Of a stretch of 64,000 nucleotides of DNA, positions 48,808 through 58,805 are shown piece by piece. A program made the position numbers and the translations under genes. Source of the stretch: Enterococcus plantarum (GTDB taxonomy: Bacteria; Bacillota; Bacilli; Lactobacillales; Enterococcaceae); assembly GCF_001730295.1 (NCBI RefSeq), contig NZ_MIKA01000048.1:98886-162885 (forward strand), written 5' to 3'. Under the pieces are notes generated by a model that was not told the DNA's origin, did no database searches, and was given only the letters and a program-made list of their open reading frames with translations. The number at the start of each line of letters is the position of its first letter. The stretch's first letter is position 1.

Positions 48808-50025
48808 ATGTCAGAATATGCAATCGATATACAGAATATAACTAAAACATATAATATGTACAAAAAACCATCTGATCGTTTTAAAGAAGCTCTGAATCCA
48901 ATGAAAAAAACATATCACGAACTCTTTTATGCGTTAAAAGATGTGACGATGCAAATAGAAAAAGGCGAAATGATCGGATTTGTTGGAGAAAATGGTTCTG
49001 GTAAATCAACGATTCTTAAAATAATTACAGGTGTCCTAACACCGACTTCTGGTTCTATGAAAATCAACGGGAAAATTTCAGCATTATTGGAATTAGGCTC
49101 AGGATTCAATCCAGAGTATTCTGGTTATGAAAATATTTTTCTAAATGGAATGGTTCTTGGTTTTTCTAGAGAAGAAATGGAAGAACGAGTAGAGGATGTT
49201 ATCAAGTTTGCTGATATCGGTGATCATTTGTATCAACCGGTCAAAACATATTCAAGCGGGATGTTTGTCCGTTTAGCTTTTGCTGTAGCTATCAATGTTG
49301 ATCCTGATATCTTGATCGTAGACGAAGCATTAGCGGTGGGCGATTTAGAATTCCAACTGAAATGTATGGAGAAGTTTACTGAAATCAAAAATTCCGGTAA
49401 GACAATTCTTTTTGTTTCTCACGATGTTAATTCTGTTCGTCGTTTTTGTGATCGCACATTTTGGTTGAAAAATGGAGAAGTTGTTGAATACGGAGATACG
49501 ATGGATGTAACGACAAACTACGAAAACTTCTTGAAGAAAAAATCAATCAAAACGGTTGACCGCGAAAAAACAATCCAAAATGAAGAAACAGTTCCAGATA
49601 TTATCGAGATCGATAAAGCAACCTTATTGAATTACGCTTTGGAGCCATTAGAGATTGTTAATCAAGATGAGAAGGTCATTGTAAAATTAGAGTATACTGT
49701 CAAAAATGATGCCATCAAATCACCTGTTTGTGGTGTTGCGATTCGAACAGTCGACAATAATTATGTTTGTGGACTGAATACATTGTTGGATGGCGTCAAA
49801 ATCCCGTGGAAAAAAGGCAAAAATGTCTTTTATCTTGAATACGGGAAAATGTCTCTTTTGACAGGTGAATATTACTTTGATATTGCCTTCTTTGAAGAAC
49901 ACGCCACAGTACCTTTGGTTTACAAAACGAAATACATTAACATGTTTATTAGTGGTCGCTATGCAGGCGAAGGCATTGTCATTTTAGATCATGAATGGAA
50001 GGATACTATTAAAGATGAAATATGA
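48808..50025 (+). CDS. epaN: ABC polysaccharide export ATPase (TagH/Wzt type)
   Basis: 405 residues. ATPase: Walker A 'GENGSGKST', signature 'YSSGMFVRLAFAVAI', Walker B 'ILIVDEALAVGD', His loop 'LFVSHDV'. The last about 150 residues ('ATLLNYALEPLEIVNQDEKVIVKLEYTVKNDAIKSPVCGVAIR') are a Wzt-type beta sandwich that recognises the polymer end. The polymer end may carry a methyl group, which fits the methyltransferase domain of the next gene. Overlaps that gene by 11 bp. Confidence 0.9.
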   Translation: MSEYAIDIQNITKTYNMYKKPSDRFKEALNPMKKTYHELFYALKDVTMQIEKGEMIGFVGENGSGKSTILKIITGVLTPTSGSMKINGKISALLELGSGFNPEYSGYENIFLNGMVLGFSREEMEERVEDVIKFADIGDHLYQPVKTYSSGMFVRLAFAVAINVDPDILIVDEALAVGDLEFQLKCMEKFTEIKNSGKTILFVSHDVNSVRRFCDRTFWLKNGEVVEYGDTMDVTTNYENFLKKKSIKTVDREKTIQNEETVPDIIEIDKATLLNYALEPLEIVNQDEKVIVKLEYTVKNDAIKSPVCGVAIRTVDNNYVCGLNTLLDGVKIPWKKGKNVFYLEYGKMSLLTGEYYFDIAFFEEHATVPLVYKTKYINMFISGRYAGEGIVILDHEWKDTIKDEI

Positions 50026-53000
50026 TTTTGAAATGGAAGTTGACGAGAGTACCAGTGTTGGTAAAATCGTTGCCCAAATTAAAGAGAATAGTCGAGTATT
50101 AGAATTCGGTCCAGGAAATGGTCGAATGACGAAGTATTTGATCGAAGAGAAAAATTGTTATGTCTCAATCGTTGAACTTGATAAAGAGCTATATAATCAC
50201 GTCAAAGAGTTTTCTAATGATGGTTTTTATGGCAATATCGATGAAGAAGCTTGGACGAAACATTTTGAAGGGCAAACCTTTGATTATATTATTTTTGCGG
50301 ATGTGTTAGAGCATTTAATGGATCCTAAAAATGCACTTATGAAAGTGAAACCTTTTTTAAGTGCAGAAGGACAAATCTTGATCACATTCCCAAATATTGC
50401 ACATAATTCTGTTTTGATCGATCTATTTAATAATAAATTAGATTGGCGTGAAACAGGCTTACTTGATGCAACACATAAGTCTTTCTTCGTTCAAAGCGGC
50501 TTTGAAAAACTTTTCGAAGAAATTGGTTTGTTTATTGCCAAAGAGGATTTTACACTCAATGAAGTGGGCTATAATGAACTTGAATCTACCTATGAAGACT
50601 TGCCAGTGGAAGTTCGTGCTGCTTTTAAAGCGCGTCCATTTGGGGAAGTCTATCAGTATTTTTACGCACTTTCTGCCCAACCTGTGGCACATCCGATTCG
50701 TACAGTGCCTGAAAATTCAAGCTATAGGAAGAATATTCATTTCCTATATGACTGCGGTGAAGAAGAGCAAAAAGAATTTGATGTTCAACTTAATAACGTG
50801 TCAGGTGAAAATAAAACATTCACGATCGATATTCCAAAAAATATCAAGTTATTGAAAATTTTCCCAAGCCTGACGGGAGCAGTAATAGATATCGAATTGA
50901 CGGTTTCCGGAACAGCTATACAGCCTAGTGCGACAAATGCTGTTTACAACAAAGAAGCACGCTATTTTTTCTCTGACATTCAAGTACCTGTCATGGAAGT
51001 AGATGGAAAAACAATTGCTGGAAAAACAATGACAATCACAATAGACTACAAATACGAAGGTAATTTTTCTGATACAGTTCATGGACTGATTGATTATGCA
51101 ATTGAGCAAAAAGCAGGAAATAATCAGGCAAAAAATACAGGATCAATGGTGAGTGGAAAAACAATGACAAAGTATAAAAAAGTATCCATCAGTAAATTTG
51201 ATTCACTCGTGTCACTGAATATCGATGATATCGTGCGTCATGTTGAAGAGAAGAAGACTGTGATTCGCGGTTGGGCATATTCTAAAGAAGATAAGTTACC
51301 TATTGATTTTAATGTATCGGCTGAAGTAGCTATTGAATATTCTGTAACAAAAGAATACCGAAGAGATGTTATCGACATGTTTGAACTAAAAGGCGATCAA
51401 GAGTATGGCTTCGTGATTGAGGTGATCGATCCGGACGATCAACCAACTTACCTCTTAAATATTGCAGCTAATAACGGTCGGAAATTACAATATCGCTTAG
51501 AAAAACCTAATATGGTTCAACCTGGGAATAAGATTCAACGCGCGCTGCGCTCTGTGCAGACACGTGGACTTATCGGCTCGATGAAATGGTATTTTAAACG
51601 TCAAGAACAACAAGAAACACCAGTCGATCCTTCAGCTATTTTAGAAGAAATCAAAACATTTCAATTTCAGCCTAAAATTTCTGTAGCGGTTCCTGTTTAT
51701 AATGTCGAAGAAAAATGGCTAGATGCCTGTGTGTCTTCCCTTCAAAATCAATACTATGAAAACTGGGAGCTATGTTTAGCCGATGATGCATCACCAAGTG
51801 ACTACATCAAGCCTTTACTTAAAAAATATGCGGATGCAGATGATCGCATCAAAGTCATTTATCGTGAAGAAAATGGTCATATCTCAGAAGCAACAAACTC
51901 AGCATTAACGATTGCAACGGGTGATTATATCGGATTTATGGATAATGATGATGAATTAGCTCCACAAGCGTTGTACGAAGTTGTTAAAGCTTTAAATGAA
52001 GATCAAACAATCGATTTTATCTACACAGATGAAGATAAAATCACGGAGAGTGGCAAGCGTTTCAATGCATTCTATAAATCTAAATGGAATTCTGAGCTGA
52101 TTTTAAACCATAATTACATTACACATTTCGTTGTGATAAAACGTTCTTTATTGGATAAAACAGGTGGGTTAAAAACAGAATTTAACGGTGCTCAAGATTA
52201 CGATTTTGTCTTACGTGCTACGGAGAATGCAGAAAATATCGCTCATATCCCAGGTATGATGTACCATTGGCGTGCGATTGAGTCATCAACCGCTTTGAAT
52301 CCTGAAAGTAAAGGGTACGCCTATGTTGCTGGGCAACGTGCAGTACAAGCAGCAATGGATCGTCGCAATATCAAAGCAACTGTGGAAATTGCTGAATTCT
52401 ATGGCTCGTATAAAATTAATTATATTTATGATACGATACCTAAAGTATCAATCGTGATTACCAATGATACGACAGATATCAATGATTATCTAAAAAAATT
52501 ACTTGAAAAAACAATCTACGAAAACTACGAGATCGTCTTGCCGAAATCGATGAAAGAAAAAATTAAGTCATCGAGTAACAAGATCGTTTTTAGTGAAGGG
52601 CAAACAAGAGACGAATTGGTTGAATCGACGAATGGTGAATACACAGTTCTTTTGGACGCTGGTCTCGTTCCAACAAAAAGCAACTGGCTTGTTGAGATGA
52701 TGAATATGGTGCAACAACCGACAGCGGGTATCGTAACAGGGAGAGTAGTAGATTATCGTTATCGTATCGAAAATATTGGTATGTCTATTGATATGGAGAA
52801 AAAACGGTTGATTTACCCAGAACAAGGAACACCTGGTAAGAGCTTAGGTTATTATTATCGAATCGCTTTACCAAGAAACGTTCAAGCGGCATCAGAAACC
52901 TGTATGATCTTTAGAAAAGCCGATTATCTTGCGGTTTCTGGTATCACTGAAGAGTTGGGTAAAGATGTCATGGGCGTAGATTTATCCTTGAAATTTGCGA

Positions 53001-53158
53001 AACAGCTAGACAAAAAAATTATCTATTGTTCTTATGCAATCTTCAAAGCAGAAGAAAAAAGTCAAAATTTTGATAAAAAAGGTAATTTCAAAGCGTTAAC
53101 AGATAAATGGTCTGAACAAGAGTTAGTTGATTGTTATAGAAATCCAAAACGACAGTAA
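50015..53158 (+). CDS. epaO: large methyltransferase-glycosyltransferase fusion (EpaO-like)
   Basis: 1047 residues from ATG 50015 (AAGGA upstream; an in-frame ATG at 49991 is less likely). Residues about 20-200: class I methyltransferase, motif I 'VLEFGPGNGRMTKYL', with 'IIFADVLEHLMDP' and 'ITFPNIAHNSVLIDLF'. Then a beta region of about 300 residues. GT2 domain at about 555-760: 'ISVAVPVYNVEEKWLDACVSSLQNQYYENWELCLADDASPSD', 'GYIGFMDNDDEL' type D-D-D, 'IYTDEDKI', 'YHWRAI'. The C-terminal 250 residues look like a degenerate second GT2. It may end or modify chains. Confidence 0.8.
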   Translation: MKYDFEMEVDESTSVGKIVAQIKENSRVLEFGPGNGRMTKYLIEEKNCYVSIVELDKELYNHVKEFSNDGFYGNIDEEAWTKHFEGQTFDYIIFADVLEHLMDPKNALMKVKPFLSAEGQILITFPNIAHNSVLIDLFNNKLDWRETGLLDATHKSFFVQSGFEKLFEEIGLFIAKEDFTLNEVGYNELESTYEDLPVEVRAAFKARPFGEVYQYFYALSAQPVAHPIRTVPENSSYRKNIHFLYDCGEEEQKEFDVQLNNVSGENKTFTIDIPKNIKLLKIFPSLTGAVIDIELTVSGTAIQPSATNAVYNKEARYFFSDIQVPVMEVDGKTIAGKTMTITIDYKYEGNFSDTVHGLIDYAIEQKAGNNQAKNTGSMVSGKTMTKYKKVSISKFDSLVSLNIDDIVRHVEEKKTVIRGWAYSKEDKLPIDFNVSAEVAIEYSVTKEYRRDVIDMFELKGDQEYGFVIEVIDPDDQPTYLLNIAANNGRKLQYRLEKPNMVQPGNKIQRALRSVQTRGLIGSMKWYFKRQEQQETPVDPSAILEEIKTFQFQPKISVAVPVYNVEEKWLDACVSSLQNQYYENWELCLADDASPSDYIKPLLKKYADADDRIKVIYREENGHISEATNSALTIATGDYIGFMDNDDELAPQALYEVVKALNEDQTIDFIYTDEDKITESGKRFNAFYKSKWNSELILNHNYITHFVVIKRSLLDKTGGLKTEFNGAQDYDFVLRATENAENIAHIPGMMYHWRAIESSTALNPESKGYAYVAGQRAVQAAMDRRNIKATVEIAEFYGSYKINYIYDTIPKVSIVITNDTTDINDYLKKLLEKTIYENYEIVLPKSMKEKIKSSSNKIVFSEGQTRDELVESTNGEYTVLLDAGLVPTKSNWLVEMMNMVQQPTAGIVTGRVVDYRYRIENIGMSIDMEKKRLIYPEQGTPGKSLGYYYRIALPRNVQAASETCMIFRKADYLAVSGITEELGKDVMGVDLSLKFAKQLDKKIIYCSYAIFKAEEKSQNFDKKGNFKALTDKWSEQELVDCYRNPKRQ

Positions 53159-53306
53159 GATCAGATCTTTAAATATAAGGAGAGCCATTGTTCCTGCCAC
53201 TTTAGTTGCGTAGAGACAACGGATACTACACTTACGTTTCGATCGCAGCAATTGCTAAATGCTAAAGCATTGAAGGTCGGACCTCTAAATACAAGGAGAG
53301 CTAAAC
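53159..53306 (+). other. gap with a duplicated leader segment
   Basis: 148 bases between two large transferase genes. A segment of about 23 bases ending in AAGGAGAGC is present at 53164-53186 and again at 53279-53302, 19 of 23 identical; the second serves as the ribosome binding site of the next gene. AATGCT/AGCATT hairpin near 53258-53271. No gene. Confidence 0.5.
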
Positions 53307-55451
53307 ATGAACGATGAGATAAAAATCATTATTGATAGTATCTATCGAGAGAAACAAACAAATAATTTGACGGTAACTGGCTGGGCTTTGAATACAACTT
53401 CAAAGTCCTCTCCAGTTATTTCAATCAACAATCAAGAGCAAGTAACGTCTTATGATATCAAGCGTGTTTTAAGGGAAGATGTCAATCAGATTTATGAGGC
53501 AAATCCAGATGTTTTAGCAGGATTTGAACTAAAATTAGATGGTATCCAAAAGAAAAACAAACTGGAAGTTCATTTTGTTTCAGAGGATTCAAAGTCAAGT
53601 AGAACAGAATGGATAGACTTAGCTAAAAAATATCCTTTAATTCCTGGTACTGAAGATAAGATGGCAAGATTGATGACAAAAGTACATAAAGGCATTAGTT
53701 ATCTAAAAAGAAATGGTATCAAAAGTACGATACAACGAGTAAAAATCGAAAAAATCAGAAACCAATCTTCTTATCCAAGTTGGTTAGAACGAAATGAACA
53801 GTTCGATTTTGAGCAAATCAAAGCTGAAATCAGTACCTTTGGCTATCAACCTAAAATTTCGATCGCAATGCCAGTTTATAATGTCGAAGAAAAATGGCTG
53901 CGACGCTGTATTGATTCTATTTTGATCCAAGATTATTCAAATTGGGAACTTTGTATGGCGGACGACGCTTCGACAGACCCTAAAGTAAAAGAACTTTTAA
54001 CAGATTACAGGAATGCAGACGAACGAATCAAGGTTGTTTTCAGACCTAAAAACGGTCATATCAGTGAAGCAACGAACTCTGCATTAGCAATAGCCACTGG
54101 AGAATTTGTGGCATTATTAGACAATGATGATGAGCTGCCAAGAATTGCTTTTTATGAAATTATCAAAGCTTTGAACGAAAATCCTGAATTGGATTTAATT
54201 TACAGCGATGAAGATAAAATCGATATGGAAGGCAATCGTTCAGATCCCTCTTTTAAACCAGATTGGTCGCCTGACTTATTGTTGGGAACAAACTACATTT
54301 CTCATCTTGGGGTGTACCGTAGAACGATACTTGAAGAAATCGGTGGGTTTAGAAAAGGGTATGAAGGTTCTCAAGATTATGATTTAGTTCTTCGATTCAC
54401 TGAGAAGACGACAGAAGCTCGAATCAAACATATTCCTAAAGTTCTGTATCACTGGCGTATGTTGCCGACGTCAACTGCTGTTGACCAATCATCAAAAGGG
54501 TACGCATTTGAAGCAGGGCTTAGAGCAGTTCAAGACGCTTTAGTTCGTCGTGGAATCAAAGGGCATGCTACTCATGGTCGGGCAAATGGGTTGTACGATG
54601 TCTATTACGATATTGAATCAGAAGACTTGGTTTCAATCATTATTCCAACTAAGAATGGGTATAAAGATGTCAAACGTTGTGTGTCTTCTATTATCGAAAA
54701 AACGACCTATAAAAATTATGAAATCATTATTGCAGACAATGGTAGTACAGATGAAAAAATGAACGAATTGTATGACTCTTTCGCACAACAACTTGATGCT
54801 CGTTTTCGTGTAGTCGTGATTGATATTCCATTTAACTTTTCTAAAATAAATAATATCGCAGCGAAAGAAGCGAGAGGGAAGTATTTCTTATTCTTAAATA
54901 ATGATACTGAAGTGATCAACGCTGATTGGTTAAAACGAATGGTTTCTTTTGCGCAACAAGAACGAATTGGTTGTGTTGGGGCAAAATTATTATATCCAAA
55001 TAACACGATTCAACATGCTGGGGTGATTTTAGGATTAGGTGGAATTGCAGGGCATGGACATTATGGCTATCCGCATGGGGATTTAGGTTATTTTGGAAAG
55101 CTAGCCTTAAATGTTGATTATCTAGCTGTAACAGCCGCTTGTCTCTTAATAAAAAAACAAGATTTTGAAGCAGTTTCTGGTTTTGATGAAGAATTTACAG
55201 TGGCATTTAATGATGTCGATCTTTGCTTAAAAGTAAAAGAACTAGGTCGAGACAATGTTTGGTTACATGAAGCGGAACTCTATCATTTTGAATCTCAAAC
55301 CAGAGGATATGATGATAAAGGGAAAAAGAAAAAACGCTTTGAAAAAGAAAAAGCGATGATGGAACGTAAATGGTCGACTTTGATCGAAAATGATCCGTTT
55401 TATAATCCTAATCTTACAAGAGAAATACCTAATTTTTCATATAGAGACTAG
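53307..55451 (+). CDS. double GT2 glycosyltransferase
   Basis: 714 residues. N-terminal about 110 residues resemble the beta region of the preceding protein ('NNLTVTGWALNTTSKSSPVISINN'). First GT2 at about 195-430: 'ISIAMPVYNVEEKWLRRCIDSILIQDYSNWELCMADDASTDP', 'VALLDNDDELP', 'IYSDEDKI', 'YHWRMLPTSTA'. Second at about 445-700: 'VSIIIPTKNGYKDVKRCVSSIIEKTTYKNYEIIIADNGSTDE', 'FLFLNNDTEVI', 'FNDVDLCLKVKELG'. Sequence overlap with epaO shows a common origin. Both domains keep the key Asp residues, so both may be active. Confidence 0.85.
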   Translation: MNDEIKIIIDSIYREKQTNNLTVTGWALNTTSKSSPVISINNQEQVTSYDIKRVLREDVNQIYEANPDVLAGFELKLDGIQKKNKLEVHFVSEDSKSSRTEWIDLAKKYPLIPGTEDKMARLMTKVHKGISYLKRNGIKSTIQRVKIEKIRNQSSYPSWLERNEQFDFEQIKAEISTFGYQPKISIAMPVYNVEEKWLRRCIDSILIQDYSNWELCMADDASTDPKVKELLTDYRNADERIKVVFRPKNGHISEATNSALAIATGEFVALLDNDDELPRIAFYEIIKALNENPELDLIYSDEDKIDMEGNRSDPSFKPDWSPDLLLGTNYISHLGVYRRTILEEIGGFRKGYEGSQDYDLVLRFTEKTTEARIKHIPKVLYHWRMLPTSTAVDQSSKGYAFEAGLRAVQDALVRRGIKGHATHGRANGLYDVYYDIESEDLVSIIIPTKNGYKDVKRCVSSIIEKTTYKNYEIIIADNGSTDEKMNELYDSFAQQLDARFRVVVIDIPFNFSKINNIAAKEARGKYFLFLNNDTEVINADWLKRMVSFAQQERIGCVGAKLLYPNNTIQHAGVILGLGGIAGHGHYGYPHGDLGYFGKLALNVDYLAVTAACLLIKKQDFEAVSGFDEEFTVAFNDVDLCLKVKELGRDNVWLHEAELYHFESQTRGYDDKGKKKKRFEKEKAMMERKWSTLIENDPFYNPNLTREIPNFSYRD

Positions 55452-55494
55452 ACACAGGATCAATAATTTTTGTGACGATGAAATGGAGTTAGAG

Positions 55495-57456
55495 ATGGAA
55501 TTCAATCAAGTAGAAGAGAAAAAAAGAAACAATCTAAAGCATCAGTTTATTACAATAATAGATAAACTGATCAACGCTCGTTTTTGGCTTGCTTTACTCG
55601 TGTTTATTTTGATTTTGATCTTCAAATTACATGGTAGCTCAATCAATATGTGGGATGAATATGTTTCAGATTATACTGAAGGGGCAGATAAACAAGGAGT
55701 AATCTTTGGCAAGCCAAGACCAATAAGGTCAGATGAATGGATGGTTCAAACACCTTATAGTCTATCGCAAACGCAAACTGGGTTAAAAAATCATAATGAA
55801 ATGATAACAATAGATGGCCAAAATATGGTCATTGGGTACAACTCTCCAGCTTTAAATCTAGCAACCCTTGCTAAACCTTTTACTTGGGGCTATGTTCTTC
55901 TTGGAAAAGAAAGAGGATTATCATGGTATTGGGGCCTCAAATTGATAGGATTGATGTTATTGTCCTTTGAAATAGGCCTTATTTTAACAAAGAGAAATAA
56001 GTACTTAGCGCTTTTAACAAGTGTTTGGATTCCTTTCTCAGCCGCGATTCAATGGTGGTTTGTTTCTCCAGTTGGAGATTTGGTCTTTTTTACTTTTGGT
56101 TTTCTGGTTGGGATTTATAATTATTTTTATTATCATGAAAATAAACGTTGGCGGATATTCTTTTCATTGCTTGCAAGTATTTGTGCATCAGGTTTTATTC
56201 TGGTATTATATCCAGCCCTTCAAGTGCCGTTTGGGTATCTGATCTTGCTTTTCTTGATTGCATTTTTTATGGACTTTCGTCATAAAGTGAAATTTGATAA
56301 ATTTGATGCTGTTTCGATTGGTTTAGCTATTTTTATAACAGGCTTGATCGTTATAGTTTCTCTGATTACATCTTGGGACTCACTTATGGGTGTTTTGCAT
56401 ACAATTTATCCTGGAAATAGAGTATCTGTTGGTGGTGATTTTGCCAAAAAAGATATTTTTCTCTTCTTAACGAATTGGAAGATGCAGTTTCAAGATGTTG
56501 TGTACAATAATAATTCAGAATTAAGTAGTTTTTATCACTTCTTTTTCGTTATATTATTGATGTCACCTGTACTATTTTACAAGAAAATCAAGGAAAATAG
56601 TTATGGATTCCTCTTATTTATATTCTGTGTATTTAATTTAATATGGATGAGCGTTCGCTTCCCAACTTTTTTTGCGAAGATTACGCTTTGGTCATATGTG
56701 CCAGAAGAACGAGCTTATCTAGCCTTCAGCTTTTCCGCGATTTTACTAAGCATTTGGTTCATTCACTATATCTGGGAACAGAAAAAATTAGCATTGCTGC
56801 CTCAAATTTTGATCGTTGGTTTTAATCTTGGCTTGTACTTTTTTGCCTTATATACAGGAAATTTAAGATTGTATTTGAGTAAGCTTGAAATTATCATGAT
56901 ATTAGTATTAGCTGGAGTACTTATTTTTCTTCTGCTCAATAAACGAAAATATCTATTCTCACTAGTATTAGTAGGTGTTGTTCTTTTCACCGGCAGTGGT
57001 GTAAATCCTGTGGCTAGGGGCGTAAATGCTGTTTATGAGAAGGAACTTGCGCAATCAGTGATGGAAATAGAGAAGAAAGATCCAAACCAGGTGTGGGCAG
57101 GTGAACGTATGATGCATGCCTACTTACCGATGTTAGGTGTTCATACTTTTAATGGAACGGCTTTTACCCCTAATCTGGATTCTTGGAAACCACTTGATCC
57201 AACTGGGAAACATGAAGATATTTATAATCGCTACTCTCATATTTATGTTGAAATTGGCAATAACGAGCAACAATTTGAATTGCTGAATGCGGATGCCTTT
57301 GTGGTTAGGTTAGGATTGGAAGACTTGAAAAAATACAATATCAAGTATTTAGTAACGTATGAGAATATCGATAAATTTGCCACAGAAACAATTCAGTTGA
57401 AACAGTTATACGGACCAGACACAAATGGTGCTTATATTTATCAAGTTATTTACTAA
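55495..57456 (+). CDS. large membrane protein of the epa locus, unknown (GT-C-like)
   Basis: 653 residues from ATG 55495 (GGAG seven bases upstream); earlier in-frame starts at 55390 and 55483 run into the previous gene or lack a site. About 12 membrane segments, beginning 'FWLALLVFILILIFKLHG'. 'GKPRPIRSDEWMVQTPYSLSQ' in the first outside loop holds an acidic pair like that of GT-C enzymes; the soluble C terminus (about 550-650) is extracellular. Probably a transferase or modifying enzyme for the secreted polymer. Family not recognised by name. Confidence 0.6.
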   Translation: MEFNQVEEKKRNNLKHQFITIIDKLINARFWLALLVFILILIFKLHGSSINMWDEYVSDYTEGADKQGVIFGKPRPIRSDEWMVQTPYSLSQTQTGLKNHNEMITIDGQNMVIGYNSPALNLATLAKPFTWGYVLLGKERGLSWYWGLKLIGLMLLSFEIGLILTKRNKYLALLTSVWIPFSAAIQWWFVSPVGDLVFFTFGFLVGIYNYFYYHENKRWRIFFSLLASICASGFILVLYPALQVPFGYLILLFLIAFFMDFRHKVKFDKFDAVSIGLAIFITGLIVIVSLITSWDSLMGVLHTIYPGNRVSVGGDFAKKDIFLFLTNWKMQFQDVVYNNNSELSSFYHFFFVILLMSPVLFYKKIKENSYGFLLFIFCVFNLIWMSVRFPTFFAKITLWSYVPEERAYLAFSFSAILLSIWFIHYIWEQKKLALLPQILIVGFNLGLYFFALYTGNLRLYLSKLEIIMILVLAGVLIFLLLNKRKYLFSLVLVGVVLFTGSGVNPVARGVNAVYEKELAQSVMEIEKKDPNQVWAGERMMHAYLPMLGVHTFNGTAFTPNLDSWKPLDPTGKHEDIYNRYSHIYVEIGNNEQQFELLNADAFVVRLGLEDLKKYNIKYLVTYENIDKFATETIQLKQLYGPDTNGAYIYQVIY

Positions 57457-57484
57457 TTGAGTGGTCTGTTGAAAGGATGTTAAT

Positions 57485-58639
57485 ATGGACAAAATCCTAA
57501 ATAGGGTAAGTAACCTAGTTTTACTGGTTACTATTGCTGCTTCATATTTAATGTGGGTGGTGGGAATTGGAACAAAAACAACTTCATTTATTTATGAAAA
57601 CAGTGTGTATCTTTTAGCAGCGGCAATTGTATTCGTTTTGTTGTTAAAAGTTAAAGAACTTACGAAAAATGACTGGATACTTATTTTTTTAGCAGGTGGT
57701 ATTTTTATATTTTATACAGTGACCTCCTCAATAAGACATAGTAATCGATTTATTAATGTATCAATTCCTTTGATTATTCTTTTTCTACTTTGCTTTAAAA
57801 AGGCAAGATTTACCAAGCAAGATTTCGGCTTGCTTGGTGGGATCACAGGTATATCTTTAGGGGTAACACTATATAGGATCTATACAGAATTGCCTAAACT
57901 AGTACCAGCAGACGCTATTTGGAAAAATAGCAATAAGTTAGAAGCTATTTGGATCAACACTAACACAATTGGAATGACACTGCTTTTATCTGTGATAATG
58001 CTGACGAGTTTAATAAAATCATTCAATGTAGGCTATTTCAAATTGCTTGTTATTCCAATCTATGCTAGTGGATTGATGGCTATTTGGGTCTGTCAGTCAA
58101 AAGCTTCATTGGGGGCGTTGGTATTATTTATACTCATCGATAATGTAATCCCTAAAAAATTACTTCAAAACAATTATGTATTACTCTCTTGTTTTAGCCT
58201 GATTTTCAGTTTAGGACCAATCGTTTTTTACGCTTTTTCAAAATCTGATACACTTAATTTATTTACGGGAAGAGAAAGAATTTGGGCAGAGTTTTTTGAA
58301 AAGTGGTTCTCTAGTAGTCAAAATATGCTGATTGGTATGGAACCTTTTACCGCTTCTTGGAAGTCATTAGGTACGCATAATAGCTATATTTATGTTTTAG
58401 GGAACTATGGAATTATTGGCTATATCTTGATTTTTGGCGTACTGTTGTACTTGTTAAGTTCAAATATACGCAAAAAAAGAAATCTTTCATTATTTCAAGT
58501 CAGCCTATTTCTAGGATTCTTGGCGATATGTGTCCAGTCTACGATGGAAGAAACATTATTAGCCAACTACTGGATACCTATTGTTTATGCTTTTGTAGGA
58601 ATTGCACTACAGAAATCGGAAGAGAGCCCTTTAGAATAG
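57485..58639 (+). CDS. Wzy/O-antigen ligase-type membrane protein
   Basis: 384 residues, about ten membrane segments. 'WVCQSKASLGALVLFILIDNV' and 'GRERIWAEFFEKWFSSSQNMLIGMEPFTASWKSLGTHNSYIYVLGNYGIIGYILIF' are the Wzy_C signature (R-x-x-W ... H-N-x-Y/F-x-x-x-x-x-x-x-G). Joins lipid-linked repeat units or transfers glycans on the outer face. Sits where E. faecalis has epaQ. Confidence 0.8.
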   Translation: MDKILNRVSNLVLLVTIAASYLMWVVGIGTKTTSFIYENSVYLLAAAIVFVLLLKVKELTKNDWILIFLAGGIFIFYTVTSSIRHSNRFINVSIPLIILFLLCFKKARFTKQDFGLLGGITGISLGVTLYRIYTELPKLVPADAIWKNSNKLEAIWINTNTIGMTLLLSVIMLTSLIKSFNVGYFKLLVIPIYASGLMAIWVCQSKASLGALVLFILIDNVIPKKLLQNNYVLLSCFSLIFSLGPIVFYAFSKSDTLNLFTGRERIWAEFFEKWFSSSQNMLIGMEPFTASWKSLGTHNSYIYVLGNYGIIGYILIFGVLLYLLSSNIRKKRNLSLFQVSLFLGFLAICVQSTMEETLLANYWIPIVYAFVGIALQKSEESPLE

Positions 58640-58805
58640 GAAAGTTTTATTTAAGGGAGCATCGTTAAGCCAGTTGGTTTGATCATTAGATTGTTGTTTT
58701 TTTTTAAGACGCAATATGGTAACATAAAACTTGAAGTTTTGTATGAAAGACAGTATTTTAGTCATAATATATCAACACTTTAAGTCATTAGGAAGGAAGG
58801 TAAAA

